Of a stretch of DNA of 22,875 nucleotides, positions 14,254-22,820 are shown piece after piece; position 1 is the first letter of the stretch, and every line of letters begins with the position of its first letter. The notes below the pieces were generated by a model. It was not told where the DNA came from. It searched no databases and saw only the letters and a list, made by a program, of their open reading frames with translations. The position numbers and the translations under genes were made by a program. The stretch is from JABWCE01 sp964355045 (lineage in GTDB: Bacteria; Bacteroidota; Bacteroidia; NS11-12g; UBA9320): positions 1 through 22,875 of the forward strand of contig CAYHCM010000050.1 of assembly GCA_964355045.1 (NCBI GenBank), read 5' to 3'.

Positions 14254-15549
14254 TTATTCCCCATAATACGCAAAGGCTGCCCAATAGTAAGGATGGCGAT
14301 ATTCCGCTCTTTTACGCAAATCAATTTGAGATTTACGCAAAGCTTCGGGTATGCTATAGAATTCAAGGTTATTATAAAAATTTTCCATCAGTTTACAGGT
14401 AGATTTGTCATTAATATTCCAAAGAGTTGCGATAACAGACCCTATACCTGTGCTAAGAAAGGATGAGGCAGTTCCATAATTCGAATTTATATGGAATGAG
14501 GTATCTTTTACATACGTAGCGCTTCCTTGTTCGTCAGCGGTAACTGCAGATTGGCATGCAGAGAGAACCAGCAATGATAAATTTTCAGCGGTGTGTTCGG
14601 CCAGTTCAGAAATTATATTTAAATATTTATTGGTTGGCGACAATGAATCAGAGGCGATGAGCACATAGGAACTATCATAATTTTTATAATTAAAAAATCC
14701 GTGCGTAGCAAAATGTATCACATTCACACTATCGAATTGGGCAACTATATTATCCCTTACTGCCATATTTCCCGTTAATACTTTGGAATTTTTAAATCTG
14801 TCTTTTATCCAATTTACTTCGTACTCAGAGTAGGGCAATGAATAATCAGGATTTCCAACCGCCAGAATTTTCATTTTATCAAACGCAAGACTATCGCGGT
14901 TTATGCCTAATCGTATCCTGTTATTATTTAATATTATTTTTTCATCTATAAGATAGGTTATTGAATCTCCCGATATATTTGATACAAGCGCACAAAAAGG
15001 AATTATTCGCATATCAACATTTGAAATAATATTTAAAGTTTTTTTAGAAAAAATTTCGGGCCTTAAATTTCCGATAAGTATCTTATAAAGCTCATTGCTT
15101 AGGTTATTTAATTTTTTTGAAGAGTTATTATTATTATTTGAGTTGACCATTCCAGCACCCCTGCTCAAGGAAGTTGAAGTGCCGGGGGATCTGAGGAGTT
15201 GATAGTTCAGTAGAATTTTTTTTCTAAGCTCCCGGGCATCCATTTCAACAACCTTAGCGAAAGCAGAATCGGATGTGGCACAAAAAATATACAAATTTTT
15301 TTCGCCCAGCAAATACACAATAATAGCCATAGATTTAGGGATATATTTTCTTTCATATCTTAAATCATTCGGATCTATGCTGTTCGAAATTCCTTCTCTC
15401 AATTGAGGATAATTGAGGATTAATTGAGTAACGAAACGCGAATAGTCGGTGCTTTTAACATGTTTTATTACCAATGAATCGGCATTTTGAGAATAGCCTG
15501 ATTTGCCAATAAGGAATAATACAAAAACTATATACTTCGTCAAATTCAA
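14254..15549 (-). CDS. Exported CHAT-domain cysteine protease without TPRs
   Basis: This 431-residue protein has a signal peptide (about 1-21, ending G-Y-S-Q) followed almost at once by a CHAT domain. Catalytic residues of this caspase-fold family are intact: His283 in H-F-A-T-H-G and Cys332 in L-S-A-C-Q-S. It is a paralogue of the last 390 residues of the upstream TPR-CHAT protein: the I-S-N-S, N-L-Y-I-F-C-A-T, L-I-G and H-P-Y-Y-W-A-x-F-A-Y-Y-G-E blocks match, and the His-Cys spacing of 49 is identical. It contains a short Asn-rich linker (about 137-142) and lacks the whole TPR sensor. It starts only 17 bp after the upstream stop, so it is translated from the same transcript. The likely role is a protease or regulator acting outside the cytoplasm with its large partner; the substrate is unknown. 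Confidence 0.9.
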   Translation of the reverse strand: MNLTKYIVFVLFLIGKSGYSQNADSLVIKHVKSTDYSRFVTQLILNYPQLREGISNSIDPNDLRYERKYIPKSMAIIVYLLGEKNLYIFCATSDSAFAKVVEMDARELRKKILLNYQLLRSPGTSTSLSRGAGMVNSNNNNNSSKKLNNLSNELYKILIGNLRPEIFSKKTLNIISNVDMRIIPFCALVSNISGDSITYLIDEKIILNNNRIRLGINRDSLAFDKMKILAVGNPDYSLPYSEYEVNWIKDRFKNSKVLTGNMAVRDNIVAQFDSVNVIHFATHGFFNYKNYDSSYVLIASDSLSPTNKYLNIISELAEHTAENLSLLVLSACQSAVTADEQGSATYVKDTSFHINSNYGTASSFLSTGIGSVIATLWNINDKSTCKLMENFYNNLEFYSIPEALRKSQIDLRKRAEYRHPYYWAAFAYYGE

Positions 15550-15566
15550 TTTAAAAAGATCAGGTA

Positions 15567-18500
15567 TTATTCACCGTAATATGCAAAAGGTGCCCAATAA
15601 TACGGGTGGCCGAAGCCGGGCATTTTGCTCACTTCAATTTGGGCCTTGTGCAAAGCTTCCATTTTACTCATTTGATGGGTTTTTATATTTTGATAAAACT
15701 TGGACATGATAAGCTGCGTAGCTTTATCATCCACCTGCCAAAGGGATGCAAAAACGGTTTCGACCCCGGCAGTTAAAAATGCGGAGGCGGTGGTTTGTGG
15801 CCAACCTTCAACCAAATCACTTTTTACAGCCGTTTCACATGCCGAAAGAACAACAAGCGAGTATTTTTCTATTTTGTCAAGTTCGCTTATATCATTGAGG
15901 GTAAAATGCCCGTCGTCGCTGTTTTTTACATCAGGAGCCATTACTAAATACGAACTGTCGAAATTATTATAATCCATAATGCCATGGGTGGCAAAATGCA
16001 TCACATTAAAATTGCCCGACTGACTCATCAACTCAGCTTTGGTAGCGCTTGGACCAATTAATATAACTGCGGCAGGAAACAATTTTTTAATATCGTTCAC
16101 CTCAATTTCGGCATTTGGTAAACTTTTATCGGCATTGCCAATAGCTACCACATTAAAATTTGCTAAATCTACTATTTGTGAAGTACCCAAAAATTTAAGA
16201 CGGCTGCTGTATTGAATGGTAAATTCATCCATCAGATAGGTCAATTTTTTATCTTCTTCTTTGGCTATCAAGGCATGGAAAGGGAGGTAAAACAAATCGC
16301 CGTTAGGTATAATAGCTATGCGGGTTTTGCCGCCAATTTCTTTTTTTACCGAACCTATTAATAAATTATATAACTCTTTGTTTGTTTCGTTTAAAACCTT
16401 TTCAGGATTATCAACCTTTGGCGTGTTAACGGTTTTGGTACCACGACGGGTTGTAGGCAAAAATCCGGGATTGCGAAGGATATTATAAACTGTCATTATT
16501 TTTTTACTCAGTTCTTTACTTTCTATCGGCACTACTCTGGCAAACACCGAATCGGTAGTGGCACAAAAAATATAAAGATTTTTATCAGCCATCAGGTAAA
16601 GCAATACCGCCTGATCGGGTGCAATGTTTTCTTTGGCAGCCCTGAAATCATCGGGGTTTACGCTATTGCTTATATACACCTGAATTTTAGGATTATTTTT
16701 TACCAAATCCTTTACAAAGTTTTTGTATTCTTTTTGACCAACTTCCTGTATGGCTTCCAGTTGTTTTATCAATTCCGTTTTTTGTAATTCAGCAGGTTTT
16801 GATTTTTCTTTTACAATTTCCTCATTTATTTTTTCAAGGGCTTTTTGCTTTTCTTCAGCCTCGGCCAATGCCTTTTGGGTTTCACCTTTCGCTCCGGTTT
16901 CTCCGCCACGTAGTTGCTTAAATTTAGCATTCAGTGCTTCATTATTTCCTTTTTCCAAATATAAAATGGCTTCTTCAATTTTGCCTTGGGTTAACAGCCA
17001 TTCCACAATGGTTTCATACATTTTTTGTTGCAAATCGCCTGAGGCAAACATTTTTTGAGCCTGGGCACCACCTGTAATCTGACTGCTTATTGTTTCCAAA
17101 ATTCCAATGGCTCGTTTTATCCGGCGAAGTGCTGTATCATTCTGCCCCAGGGCTTTGTAGCTTAAGGCACTGTAATAATAAGCCTCATATAAATATTTTA
17201 AAAATCCGATGGGTTCCGATTTTTTAATAGTTTTTTCGTGCCATTCAATAGAGGATTTATAATCCTTCTGTTCATATTTTACACGCCCTATCTGGTTATA
17301 TACATCGGTTGTACTTTCTATTTCGCCCGAGTCACCAATTATTTCATATGCTTTAAAGGCATTGATTTCAGCCTCATTATATTTTTGCCTTTTAATTTGA
17401 TATTTTGCCATTATGCGCAATGCGATTCCCTTGTTGCGTTTTTCTTCGCGTTTCATAGAACCTTCAAGGCCTGATGTTAACCATTTTTCGGCTTCAGTAT
17501 ATTCGTTTTTATAAACATATACCTCGCCAATATTTACCCTTACCAAATTAATAAAATCTCCATCGGGGTCTATTTTTTTTAGAATTTCGAGGGTTGGATA
17601 AAAATAAGTCAACGAACTGTCGTAATTGCCCTGATGATAAAAAATAGTTCCCGCATTGTTAAGCGGTGTGCTTCTGAAAAACTCATTGTTTATGGCTTTG
17701 TAAATACTATCTGCTTTCATATAATAACTTACCGCCGTAGTGTATTTCGATTGCTGATTGTACAAGTTTCCCATTTCAATATAATTGGAAGCTACACCCC
17801 ATGGATTATCGGTTTTGATATACAAATCTTTGCTTTGCTCTAAATAGGCAATTGATTTTTCAAATTGTCCGGTAACACGCCCTATGCTTCCCATGGCATT
17901 CAGGGCATTGGCAATGGCACTGTTATTTTTTATTTCTTCTGATAGTTTGAGGGCTTCATTAAATTTTTTCTCCGCCTCTCTAAAGTCACCCATATTGGTA
18001 TAATAATAACCAATATTTACCAAGCTGTAGGTTTGTTGCAGCCGGTCTTTTATATCCAGATATATTTGCCGGCAACTGTCGAGATACGGTTTTGATCTGG
18101 AATAAAAGCCCATGGTAGAATACAAACTGCCAATAGATGATAAACATACTGCAACATTATAAGGGCTGCCGGTAGCTTTGGCTATTTGTAAGGCTTGTTT
18201 ATAAATTTCCATGGCCTTTTTATTATCCTTAAGCTGGAATTCAGTAAGACTCCCGATGTAGTTAAGGGTGTACATTTGACCGCTTTGGTCGCCGGTTTCT
18301 TTTTGAATCATTAAAGCAGTATCTAAATAGCTGAGGGCATTTTTATATTTATTTTGTTTGGCAACTGCAGAGGCTATATTGTAATACATATTACCAACTT
18401 CTATCTTGTCATTTAATTCCTTATAAAGTGTTAGGGCCTCCATATAATTTTTTAATGCCGAAACATAATTTGAAATTTTTTGATCCATTGACCCCCGTTT

Positions 18501-20717
18501 GTTGGCAATACTGGCAAGGCTCGATTTATCATCTAATTTTTTATAAATTTCAAAGGCTTTATCAAAATAGTTATTGGCTTTGGTGTATTCCCCGTTTTCC
18601 TTATACAACGAACCTATTTGTCCTAAAGAATAGGCCACCCCTGATTGGTCGTTCCCTTCATCTCTTAATTTTACAGCCGTATCATGGGCGGCTATTGCCA
18701 AATCGTATTCACCTAAATTATACAAAGCCTGACCTGTGGAGGCTTTCGAAAAACCGGCCCCGGCTTTATTATCCCAGCTAAGTTTCATGCGGTAAGCCAT
18801 ATTATAATAATCAGCCGCTTTTTGATAATCATTTAAATCAAAAAGTACTCCAGCCAAATCATCATACGTTTCAGCTACTTTTTTTTGATTGCCCAATTGA
18901 TTGTACCGTATTTTAAGAGACTCATACGCTTTAAATGCTTCGGGATATTTTCCTTGTTTTTTCAAAATTTTGGCAATGTATTTATAGGCATTGAGCGATC
19001 GGGCACGGGCATCCACATTATTAGCTTTAGTATATAAAATAGTCGCTTTGGTGTAGCATAATAAAGCCGAATCAAAGGCACTTAAGGCATACAGGGCATC
19101 AGCCATACCATGCAAGGCAATGCCTATCCCCTTATAATATTCGGATGAATCAGTAGCTTCAATTTTGCTTTTTAAAACATAACTCTTTCTGTAAAATTCC
19201 AACGACTTTTTGTAATTCTCCAAATCATAATATTTTGCTGCTAAATTGCCTATACAAAATCCTTCGCCTTTTATATCCTTGCTTTTTTTGAAATAAATAA
19301 TGCCGTTGTTATAGGCTTTTAAAACCGAGTCATGTTCATTGCGCGAATCGTGAAGCCGGGCTTTAAAAAAATAACTCCACCCTATTTGATCCTGTAAATC
19401 CATAAAAGCCGCTATTTTTCGATGCCGCCTGTTTATTTCAAACGCCAGTTCAGCTTTATCATTTCGCTCCAGTTCTTCTTCATCATTGCCCAAATAGGTA
19501 AAAAAATCATTGTCAATGGCATCTTGTTTGTATAAATTGGCTATAGCTTTCAGTTCATTATCCGTCGAATTATTTTTTATAGCATCATAAAATTCGCCAT
19601 AACTTACCGGGCAATTAACCAAAACCCAATCGGCGTATTTTACCACCAACGATATTCGTCCATAATACGAGGCGGCAAAAAACGAAGCATAATTCAAAAA
19701 ATCTTTGATGTCTTTATTGGAAGTAATTCTCATCGCCTCCAAAAGAGTTTTCCCTTCAAACCTTCCCGATTTGGCCACCTGTTTCAATACTTCAATATTG
19801 CTTTCCTCAAATTTTTTATAGGCTTTATGAATATCGTTTTCCATAGATAAAACAATATCTTCAAAAATGGAATCGCTGCCGTGCATATACCATTGCCTGT
19901 AATCATAAAAATCGTATCCGTCAATATTATAAAAACCGGTGTTGTACATCAGGCATTTGGTCACAAGGTCATGAATTCGCTTGGGAAACTGAATGGGCAG
20001 TTTTACCATATCACCACTAAAAATCAAATGCACTGAATCGGTTCCCTGGAAATCGAATATTTTTAAAATAGCCTGACTTTCGGCAATATCCACCACTTCG
20101 CAATAGCCTAAAAACTTATTGCTGTGCCCGCTTATCAGTTCGTTTTTTACACCTCTTACAATACCCAAAGTACCTAACCCAATACCGTCATAAGTTCCGA
20201 AATTTATTTTTACTTTTATCGTATCATCTGTGTATGGGTATGTTTTCTTTATGGCAAAATAAAATTCGGTGCGTTCGGTTTTATCAAAAACAGGCAGGTT
20301 AAAAACAAAATTTTCCAGGCGGGTTTCGCGATAGCAATAGCCAAGATAAGGTATAGCATTATTTATTATGGCCTGATCGCGGGGTCGCTGAACATATTTC
20401 AGCATGCGTTCAAAAGCTTCCATCCCCCATAAGTATTGGCCCCATTTCATATCAATATAGCCAATCATAAATTCGCCGTGGATGATAGCCTGAGTATCAG
20501 GCTGGTCAGTAGCTTTTTCGGATTTTATTAAATTCAAATAAATATCGAGAGCTTCGTCACGGCTTGTGGTGTCGCCAAGGGTTTCATACAAAATTGCCAA
20601 ACTATCAGCCTTCGTAATCAATAAAGCATTTTCGGGTTTATAATTTTGGGCATCAGCTTTGAGTACAAAACCACCCAAAAGAAGCATTATCAGGCAATAC
20701 TTGGTAAAAAGTTTCAT
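15567..20717 (-). CDS. Giant exported TPR-CHAT protease
   Basis: ATG 20717 is preferred to an in-frame ATG at 20771 because it begins a proper signal peptide ending near A-D-A-Q, and because a TACGTTTG promoter box lies between the two. The product is 1716 residues: a helical N-terminal segment; a small beta-barrel-like domain (about 167-244) reminiscent of FlgT-type SH3-like modules; a further unrecognised region to about 440; about 18-20 tetratricopeptide repeats (about 443-1210); a charged coiled-coil (about 1260-1315); and a CHAT caspase-fold protease (about 1327-1716). Catalytic His1578 (H-F-A-T-H-G) and Cys1627 (L-S-A-C-E-T) are present. TPR-CHAT proteases elsewhere use the TPR array to sense a partner and control the protease, as in craspase, but those are cytoplasmic. 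Here export suggests a periplasmic or surface role. It is the first gene of a two-gene CHAT operon. Confidence 0.9.
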   Translation of the reverse strand: MKLFTKYCLIMLLLGGFVLKADAQNYKPENALLITKADSLAILYETLGDTTSRDEALDIYLNLIKSEKATDQPDTQAIIHGEFMIGYIDMKWGQYLWGMEAFERMLKYVQRPRDQAIINNAIPYLGYCYRETRLENFVFNLPVFDKTERTEFYFAIKKTYPYTDDTIKVKINFGTYDGIGLGTLGIVRGVKNELISGHSNKFLGYCEVVDIAESQAILKIFDFQGTDSVHLIFSGDMVKLPIQFPKRIHDLVTKCLMYNTGFYNIDGYDFYDYRQWYMHGSDSIFEDIVLSMENDIHKAYKKFEESNIEVLKQVAKSGRFEGKTLLEAMRITSNKDIKDFLNYASFFAASYYGRISLVVKYADWVLVNCPVSYGEFYDAIKNNSTDNELKAIANLYKQDAIDNDFFTYLGNDEEELERNDKAELAFEINRRHRKIAAFMDLQDQIGWSYFFKARLHDSRNEHDSVLKAYNNGIIYFKKSKDIKGEGFCIGNLAAKYYDLENYKKSLEFYRKSYVLKSKIEATDSSEYYKGIGIALHGMADALYALSAFDSALLCYTKATILYTKANNVDARARSLNAYKYIAKILKKQGKYPEAFKAYESLKIRYNQLGNQKKVAETYDDLAGVLFDLNDYQKAADYYNMAYRMKLSWDNKAGAGFSKASTGQALYNLGEYDLAIAAHDTAVKLRDEGNDQSGVAYSLGQIGSLYKENGEYTKANNYFDKAFEIYKKLDDKSSLASIANKRGSMDQKISNYVSALKNYMEALTLYKELNDKIEVGNMYYNIASAVAKQNKYKNALSYLDTALMIQKETGDQSGQMYTLNYIGSLTEFQLKDNKKAMEIYKQALQIAKATGSPYNVAVCLSSIGSLYSTMGFYSRSKPYLDSCRQIYLDIKDRLQQTYSLVNIGYYYTNMGDFREAEKKFNEALKLSEEIKNNSAIANALNAMGSIGRVTGQFEKSIAYLEQSKDLYIKTDNPWGVASNYIEMGNLYNQQSKYTTAVSYYMKADSIYKAINNEFFRSTPLNNAGTIFYHQGNYDSSLTYFYPTLEILKKIDPDGDFINLVRVNIGEVYVYKNEYTEAEKWLTSGLEGSMKREEKRNKGIALRIMAKYQIKRQKYNEAEINAFKAYEIIGDSGEIESTTDVYNQIGRVKYEQKDYKSSIEWHEKTIKKSEPIGFLKYLYEAYYYSALSYKALGQNDTALRRIKRAIGILETISSQITGGAQAQKMFASGDLQQKMYETIVEWLLTQGKIEEAILYLEKGNNEALNAKFKQLRGGETGAKGETQKALAEAEEKQKALEKINEEIVKEKSKPAELQKTELIKQLEAIQEVGQKEYKNFVKDLVKNNPKIQVYISNSVNPDDFRAAKENIAPDQAVLLYLMADKNLYIFCATTDSVFARVVPIESKELSKKIMTVYNILRNPGFLPTTRRGTKTVNTPKVDNPEKVLNETNKELYNLLIGSVKKEIGGKTRIAIIPNGDLFYLPFHALIAKEEDKKLTYLMDEFTIQYSSRLKFLGTSQIVDLANFNVVAIGNADKSLPNAEIEVNDIKKLFPAAVILIGPSATKAELMSQSGNFNVMHFATHGIMDYNNFDSSYLVMAPDVKNSDDGHFTLNDISELDKIEKYSLVVLSACETAVKSDLVEGWPQTTASAFLTAGVETVFASLWQVDDKATQLIMSKFYQNIKTHQMSKMEALHKAQIEVSKMPGFGHPYYWAPFAYYGE

Positions 20718-20738
20718 AGTGTTACATAAATTTATTTT

Positions 20739-20746
20739 CAAACGTA
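20739..20746 (-). promoter_or_regulatory. -7 box TACGTTTG for the CHAT operon
   Basis: On the minus strand TACGTTTG is an exact TAnnTTTG match, 21 nt before the ATG at 20717. The -33 region is poor. It lies downstream of the alternative ATG at 20771, which supports the shorter start. Confidence 0.5.
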
Positions 20747-20854
20747 ACAAATTAATGCGAAAAAGCACCATGAGGTGAATGGAGGAGGGGAATTTATTTT
20801 TGGATTTGGGGAAATGGGGGGAGGGGGGATGGGTTTGTTTGAGTACTTGACTCC

Positions 20855-20940
20855 TTGAAACTTGAAATTTGAAAATGGAAATTTGGGATTGGATTTTGGA
20901 ATTTGGGTTTTGGGTTTTGGAATTTAAAAATTGGTTCTTA
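20855..20940. repeat. Low-complexity repeat on the upstream side of the CHAT operon
   Basis: GGAATTTGGG/TTTTGGG words are repeated here. TTGGATTTTGGAATTTGGG (20889-20907) equals 14218-14236. AAAATTGGTTCTT (about 20927-20939) occurs inverted near 14183-14195. There is no coding potential. With the 14180-14240 element it brackets the CHAT gene pair. Confidence 0.7.
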
Positions 20941-20979
20941 GAGCATTAATCTGTATAGGTATGGCTAGATTAAACATTA

Positions 20980-21020
20980 CTATAAAACGGCAGTAATTTA
21001 AATTTGCTGCCGTTTTATAG
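20980..21020. promoter_or_regulatory. 14-bp inverted repeat, probable AbiEi operator
   Basis: CTATAAAACGGCAG (20980-20993) and CTGCCGTTTTATAG (21007-21020) are perfect inverted arms around 13 bp. The right arm lies between the -33 and -7 boxes of the AbiE promoter. AbiEi antitoxins of known AbiE systems repress their own operon through promoter inverted repeats. A half-site CGTTTTATAG recurs at 21806-21815, before the toxin gene. Confidence 0.7.
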
Positions 21021-21034
21021 TTTTTGTATATTTG
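21003..21034 (+). promoter_or_regulatory. AbiE operon promoter TTTG-N20-TATATTTG
   Basis: TTTG (21003-21006) and TATATTTG (21027-21034) are separated by 20 bp, a full match to the Bacteroidota consensus. It is the best promoter in the window and predicts a transcript start near 21038-21042, inside what a naive reading would take as the coding sequence. Confidence 0.7.
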
Positions 21035-21072
21035 CCTCAATTTTACAAATCATCGCAACTGACAAACTAAAT

Positions 21073-21795
21073 ATAAAACAATTACAACTCCATTTTAGTA
21101 ATGGCATAAGCTTCGAAACGAAGGATATAGTTTCGTTTTACAAAAAGTATGAAGCAGGTATAAAACTATCAACTGTCAATTGGAGATTATTTAAGCTAAT
21201 TCAGAAAGGTTTTCTCAATCGCATTGGCAGGGGGAAATTCAGTATCGGAGAAAAAAATATATTCATTCCCGAAATTTCACCAAAAATGCAAGCAATTTTC
21301 AGTATTCTTAAAAAGAAATTTCCGTTTCTTAAAATTTGCATATGGAATACTTCTGCCTTAAACGAGTTTATGGTTCATCAACCCGGAAGATTTTATTTAC
21401 TAATTGAAGTGGAAAAGGAAGCGACCCAATCGCTATTTCACTTTTTAAAAGAAGCAAAATATTCCGTTTTCATTGAGCCTACAAGCGATATTCTGGAAAA
21501 ATATGTGCCCAATGATAATGAATCTTTAATTCTCAGGCCGCTTATATCTGAAGCTCCGATACAAAAAATAAATGGAATTAATACAGCAACCATAGAAAAA
21601 ATGTTGGTTGATGTTTTTTGTGATGCTATCATTTTTTCAGCCCATCAAGGCGCTGAAATGCGAACACTTTTTAAAGAAGCACTAAACAGATATTCAATAA
21701 ATCAAAACAGAATGCTTCGTTATGCCGACAGAAGGGGGAAAAAAGAAAGTTTTAATACGTACTTAAATTCAGCAATAAATATACTGCAGCAGTAG
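21073..21795 (+). CDS. abiEi: AbiEi-family type IV antitoxin (no canonical start codon)
   Basis: The 241-residue reading starts at the family-like K-Q-L-x-L-H-F position. It has a winged-helix DNA-binding region (about 1-60, with K-D-I-V-S-F-Y-K-K-Y, W-R-L-F-K-L and G-R-G-K-F-S-I) followed by the alpha/beta domain usual in antitoxins beside AbiEii; Bacteroidota versions are often listed as DUF6577. No ATG, GTG or TTG is in frame between the promoter and the conserved start; the only upstream one is TTG 21004, inside the operator and before the predicted transcript start. ATA 21073 is placed where ATG would be expected, so a non-canonical or mutated start is likely. The toxin begins 24 bp after its stop. 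It likely represses the operon through the 20980-21020 palindrome. Confidence 0.75.
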   Translation: MKQLQLHFSNGISFETKDIVSFYKKYEAGIKLSTVNWRLFKLIQKGFLNRIGRGKFSIGEKNIFIPEISPKMQAIFSILKKKFPFLKICIWNTSALNEFMVHQPGRFYLLIEVEKEATQSLFHFLKEAKYSVFIEPTSDILEKYVPNDNESLILRPLISEAPIQKINGINTATIEKMLVDVFCDAIIFSAHQGAEMRTLFKEALNRYSINQNRMLRYADRRGKKESFNTYLNSAINILQQ

Positions 21796-21818
21796 CTATT
21801 GGTGTCGTTTTATAGAAA

Positions 21819-22820
21819 ATGATAAATCAAAATAAAATATCAATAGACTGGATTAACAAGGTTTCTGTGGAAAATCGAAATGCAGATAAAATCCTTGTTG
21901 AAAAGGTTATTCGTGCCTTGCTTTTATTAGAGGGCCTTGTAAAACAAAAACTGCCTTTTGTTTTTAAAGGGGGTACCGCATTAATGCTTCATCTGAATTC
22001 AACAAAGAGATTATCAATTGACATAGATATTATTTTGCCAACTGTTCCTAATAATCTTGAAGGTTTACTAGATGCCACTGCCATAGAACAAGGCTTTATC
22101 CGTAAAGAATTGCAGTTTCGCAATACACCATCAAATATCAAAAAGGAGCATTATAAATTTTTCTATACCCCAATTCACAAGTCAAACCTGGCAGATGATT
22201 ATGTATTGCTCGATATTTTATTTGAAAAAGCAAAATACGAACAGGTAATAAAAATTCCAATTCAATCAACGTTTCTCCAGATTAAAGGCTCACCACTTCT
22301 AGTAGATGTGCCATCGCTGGAAGATATACTCGGTGACAAACTAACTGCATTTGCCCCGAACACAACCGGAATACCATACTTCAAAAAAGAAGACAGTATG
22401 AGTATGGAAATCATGAAACAACTATATGATATTGGCAATTTATTGGATGTGGTGAACGATACCCAAATTATTAAATCTACATTTTATCGTTTTGCAAAAA
22501 CGGAATTATCATATCGAAATCAAAGCGGTATAAATGAAAAAGATGTATTGGAAGATATTTTACAAACTTCTCTCTGTATTGCTACAAGAGGCTCTGACGG
22601 CAAAGGAAATTTTGAAGAATTACAGCATGGAATCAGGAGGATAGCCGGTTATATTTTTTCCGAAAGCTATCACATCGAAAAAGCCATCTTACATGCTTCT
22701 AAAGCCGCCTATTTATCAGCTTTAATTTCGTACGACGGGAAGGTTATTGAAAAATTCAAAAATCCATTGGAATTAAAAGACTGGATAATTGGCAGAACCA
22801 ATGAACACAAAACTGAATAA
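21819..22820 (+). CDS. abiEii: AbiEii/AbiGii-family nucleotidyltransferase toxin
   Basis: The 333-residue protein shows the AbiEii nucleotidyltransferase signature: F-K-G-G-T-A-L at about 49-55 and S-I-D-I-D-I with the metal-binding acids Asp68 and Asp70. A third acid candidate is Asp132, followed by D-K-L-T-A-F around Lys174. AbiEii toxins transfer nucleotides, in characterised relatives to tRNA ends, and cause growth arrest; this family acts in abortive phage defence. The catalytic acids are intact, so it should be active. The antitoxin gene is 24 bp upstream, and a CGTTTTATAG half-site lies in the gap. A third gene starts at 22801, overlapping its end by 20 bp in another frame. Confidence 0.92.
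   Translation: MINQNKISIDWINKVSVENRNADKILVEKVIRALLLLEGLVKQKLPFVFKGGTALMLHLNSTKRLSIDIDIILPTVPNNLEGLLDATAIEQGFIRKELQFRNTPSNIKKEHYKFFYTPIHKSNLADDYVLLDILFEKAKYEQVIKIPIQSTFLQIKGSPLLVDVPSLEDILGDKLTAFAPNTTGIPYFKKEDSMSMEIMKQLYDIGNLLDVVNDTQIIKSTFYRFAKTELSYRNQSGINEKDVLEDILQTSLCIATRGSDGKGNFEELQHGIRRIAGYIFSESYHIEKAILHASKAAYLSALISYDGKVIEKFKNPLELKDWIIGRTNEHKTE

Noticed and set aside
14128..14466. Plus-strand open frame over the end of the CHAT operon
   Set aside because: It is composed of the csp terminator, low-complexity repeat and antisense of a CHAT gene.
15567..20717. Type III-E craspase (Csx29-like) component
   Set aside because: The TPR-CHAT architecture is similar, but no gRAMP/Cas7-11 gene or CRISPR array is present and the protein has a signal peptide, so it should not be cytoplasmic.
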